A stretch of DNA of 7,103 nucleotides from JBHIBD01 sp046758865. Lineage in GTDB: Bacteria; Planctomycetota; Brocadiia; Brocadiales; Bathyanammoxibiaceae. Position 1 is the first letter of the stretch. Each line of letters starts with the position of its first letter. The stretch is from assembly GCA_046758865.1 (NCBI GenBank), contig JBHIBD010000090.1, forward strand, positions 1 through 7,103. The letters are read 5' to 3'. The notes under the pieces were generated by a model. The model saw only the letters and a program-made list of their open reading frames with translations, did not search any database and was not told the origin of the DNA. The position numbers and the translations under genes are program-made. Of this stretch, positions 6,479 through 7,103 are shown in pieces.

Positions 6479-6487
6479 CTAGATGTA

Positions 6488-6943
6488 TCAATCCTGTATC
6501 ACATGCTCGAAAACATAATTTGCTCTTCCTATGGGGGCATACTCCAGGTGATATTCCTTGATTTCATGAATTAGAAGTTTCACACTATATTTTCTACCCA
6601 CTTTGTTGTTTAATAATCCGAGCTCGTCTTCGTCCAACCAAGAACCATCTGGACGCATTTGCTTTACATAAATCAGAATATCTAATTTTACATCGATCCG
6701 CCTGAGCACCTTAAGTAGGCAGACGCCATCGACAATTACCGATGTTTCTTGCTTCCTCGCGCCATCTATTGCTTGTTTTAGAGACGAATAATTAATGTAT
6801 TCTACGTAGCCGCCTTGGCCTCTTGCGACAAACTTGTCGAGCTCAATTATTTCAGAGCTAAGCTTTTCTGCCAAGTTCTTAGCAAGTGTGGTCTTTCCTG
6901 CACCATACACCCCGTCGAGACCAACAACCATAAAGTTGTTCAT
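6488..6943 (-). CDS. small P-loop kinase-like protein (uridine kinase-like NTPase)
   Basis: With the chosen start the product has 151 residues. It opens MNNFMVVGLDGVYGAGKTTL, a first beta strand running into a Walker A motif (GVYGAGKTT). IIELDKF follows, with an Asp placed as in the uridine kinase/phosphoribulokinase group. Then come VIVDGVCLL (a Walker B-like strand) and DILIYVK. These features suggest phosphotransfer to a small molecule; the substrate is unknown and it is shorter than true uridine kinases. The frame stays open upstream to an ATG at 7045, with further ATGs at 7006 and 6970. I chose the one at 6943 because it sits directly before the P-loop strand as in related NTPases, has AAAGGG four bases upstream, and because a -10 element overlaps the 7045 ATG. 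The extra 34 residues show no domain. The gene is convergent with rnf and visibly AT-richer (about 40% G+C in sampled lines), which may mean recent acquisition. Confidence 0.7.
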   Translation of the reverse strand: MNNFMVVGLDGVYGAGKTTLAKNLAEKLSSEIIELDKFVARGQGGYVEYINYSSLKQAIDGARKQETSVIVDGVCLLKVLRRIDVKLDILIYVKQMRPDGSWLDEDELGLLNNKVGRKYSVKLLIHEIKEYHLEYAPIGRANYVFEHVIQD

Positions 6944-7043
6944 GACACCCTTTGCTTTTAGAGTGTTCATAAGCTCAGAGTCTTTTGTAAAAGTTCGCCG
7001 TTCCATAGCTACCCAACTTACAATTAGACGCCCAGGGTTAAAC

Positions 7044-7052
7044 ATTATAGCA
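7044..7052 (-). promoter_or_regulatory. extended -10 element for the kinase-like gene
   Basis: Read on the minus strand, bases 7052 to 7044 are TGCTATAAT, an exact extended -10 (TGnTATAAT). At a 17-base spacing the -35 position (7072-7067) reads ATAGGA, far from consensus, which extended -10 promoters tolerate. Transcription would start near 7037. It overlaps the furthest-upstream ATG of the gene (7045-7043), so that ATG would lie outside the transcript. The remaining bases to 7103 are AT-rich and show nothing else. Confidence 0.5.
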
Positions 7053-7103
7053 TCCGGACTGAATAATCCTATATAAACTAGATTAAGAGATTTATTCTTT
7101 TCT

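Noticed and set aside
1..7103. CRISPR array, tRNA or rRNA genes, insertion sequence
   Set aside because: No regularly spaced repeats, cloverleaf-like segments, rRNA-like stretches or transposase coding were seen on either strand.

Overview
The window is a stretch of bacterial chromosome. It carries the last part of an energy-conservation operon between two unrelated flanks. Base composition is mixed: about 50-60% G+C in sampled rnf lines and about 40% in sampled lines of the right end. ATA (Ile) and AGG/AGA (Arg) codons are common. These traits, the compact anaerobe-like form of RnfC and a heavy-metal-type RND pump fit an anaerobic or facultative Gram-negative bacterium, perhaps an uncultivated lineage. 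A Planctomycetota/Brocadiae-like or Desulfobacterota-like host is possible, but the window has no marker that settles taxonomy.

Layout, left to right. (1) Bases 1-121 hold the C-terminal end of an inner-membrane efflux pump of the CusA/CzcA (HME-RND) type. (2) After a 125-base gap with a weak terminator-like hairpin comes an unrecognised exported protein with an HHCxxC motif (247-822). (3) A 229-base gap contains a near-ideal sigma-70 promoter: TTGACA, a 17-base spacer, an extended -10 TATAAT, and A-tracts upstream. (4) This promoter precedes five closely spaced co-directional genes: an exported parvulin-type peptidyl-prolyl isomerase (1052-2008), an AlaC-type aminotransferase (2025-3242), rnfC (3268-4650), rnfD (4733-5761) and rnfG (5764-6402). 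(5) A 78-base patch of short repeats and hairpins follows rnfG. (6) An AT-richer, convergent gene on the minus strand (stop at 6488) encodes a small P-loop kinase-like protein, with its own extended -10 element near 7044-7052.

How the genes work together. RnfC is the cytoplasmic Fe-S/flavin subunit that exchanges electrons with NAD(H). RnfD is a membrane subunit and RnfG a membrane-anchored periplasmic subunit, each with a covalent-FMN-type motif. Together with RnfA, RnfB and RnfE they form an ion-translocating ferredoxin:NAD+ oxidoreductase. The last three are not in the window. The operon breaks off after rnfG at the repeat patch, where an rnfE-A-B continuation is found in the common C-D-G-E-A-B order. 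The isomerase may help fold envelope proteins, and AlaC makes alanine from pyruvate and glutamate. Why these two share a promoter with rnf is unclear.

I see no CRISPR array, tRNA, rRNA, complete mobile element or clearly new multi-gene system. The most notable points are the split rnf cluster with repeats at the break, the AlaC-Rnf linkage, the altered FMN motif of RnfD, and the uncharacterised HHCxxC exported protein.
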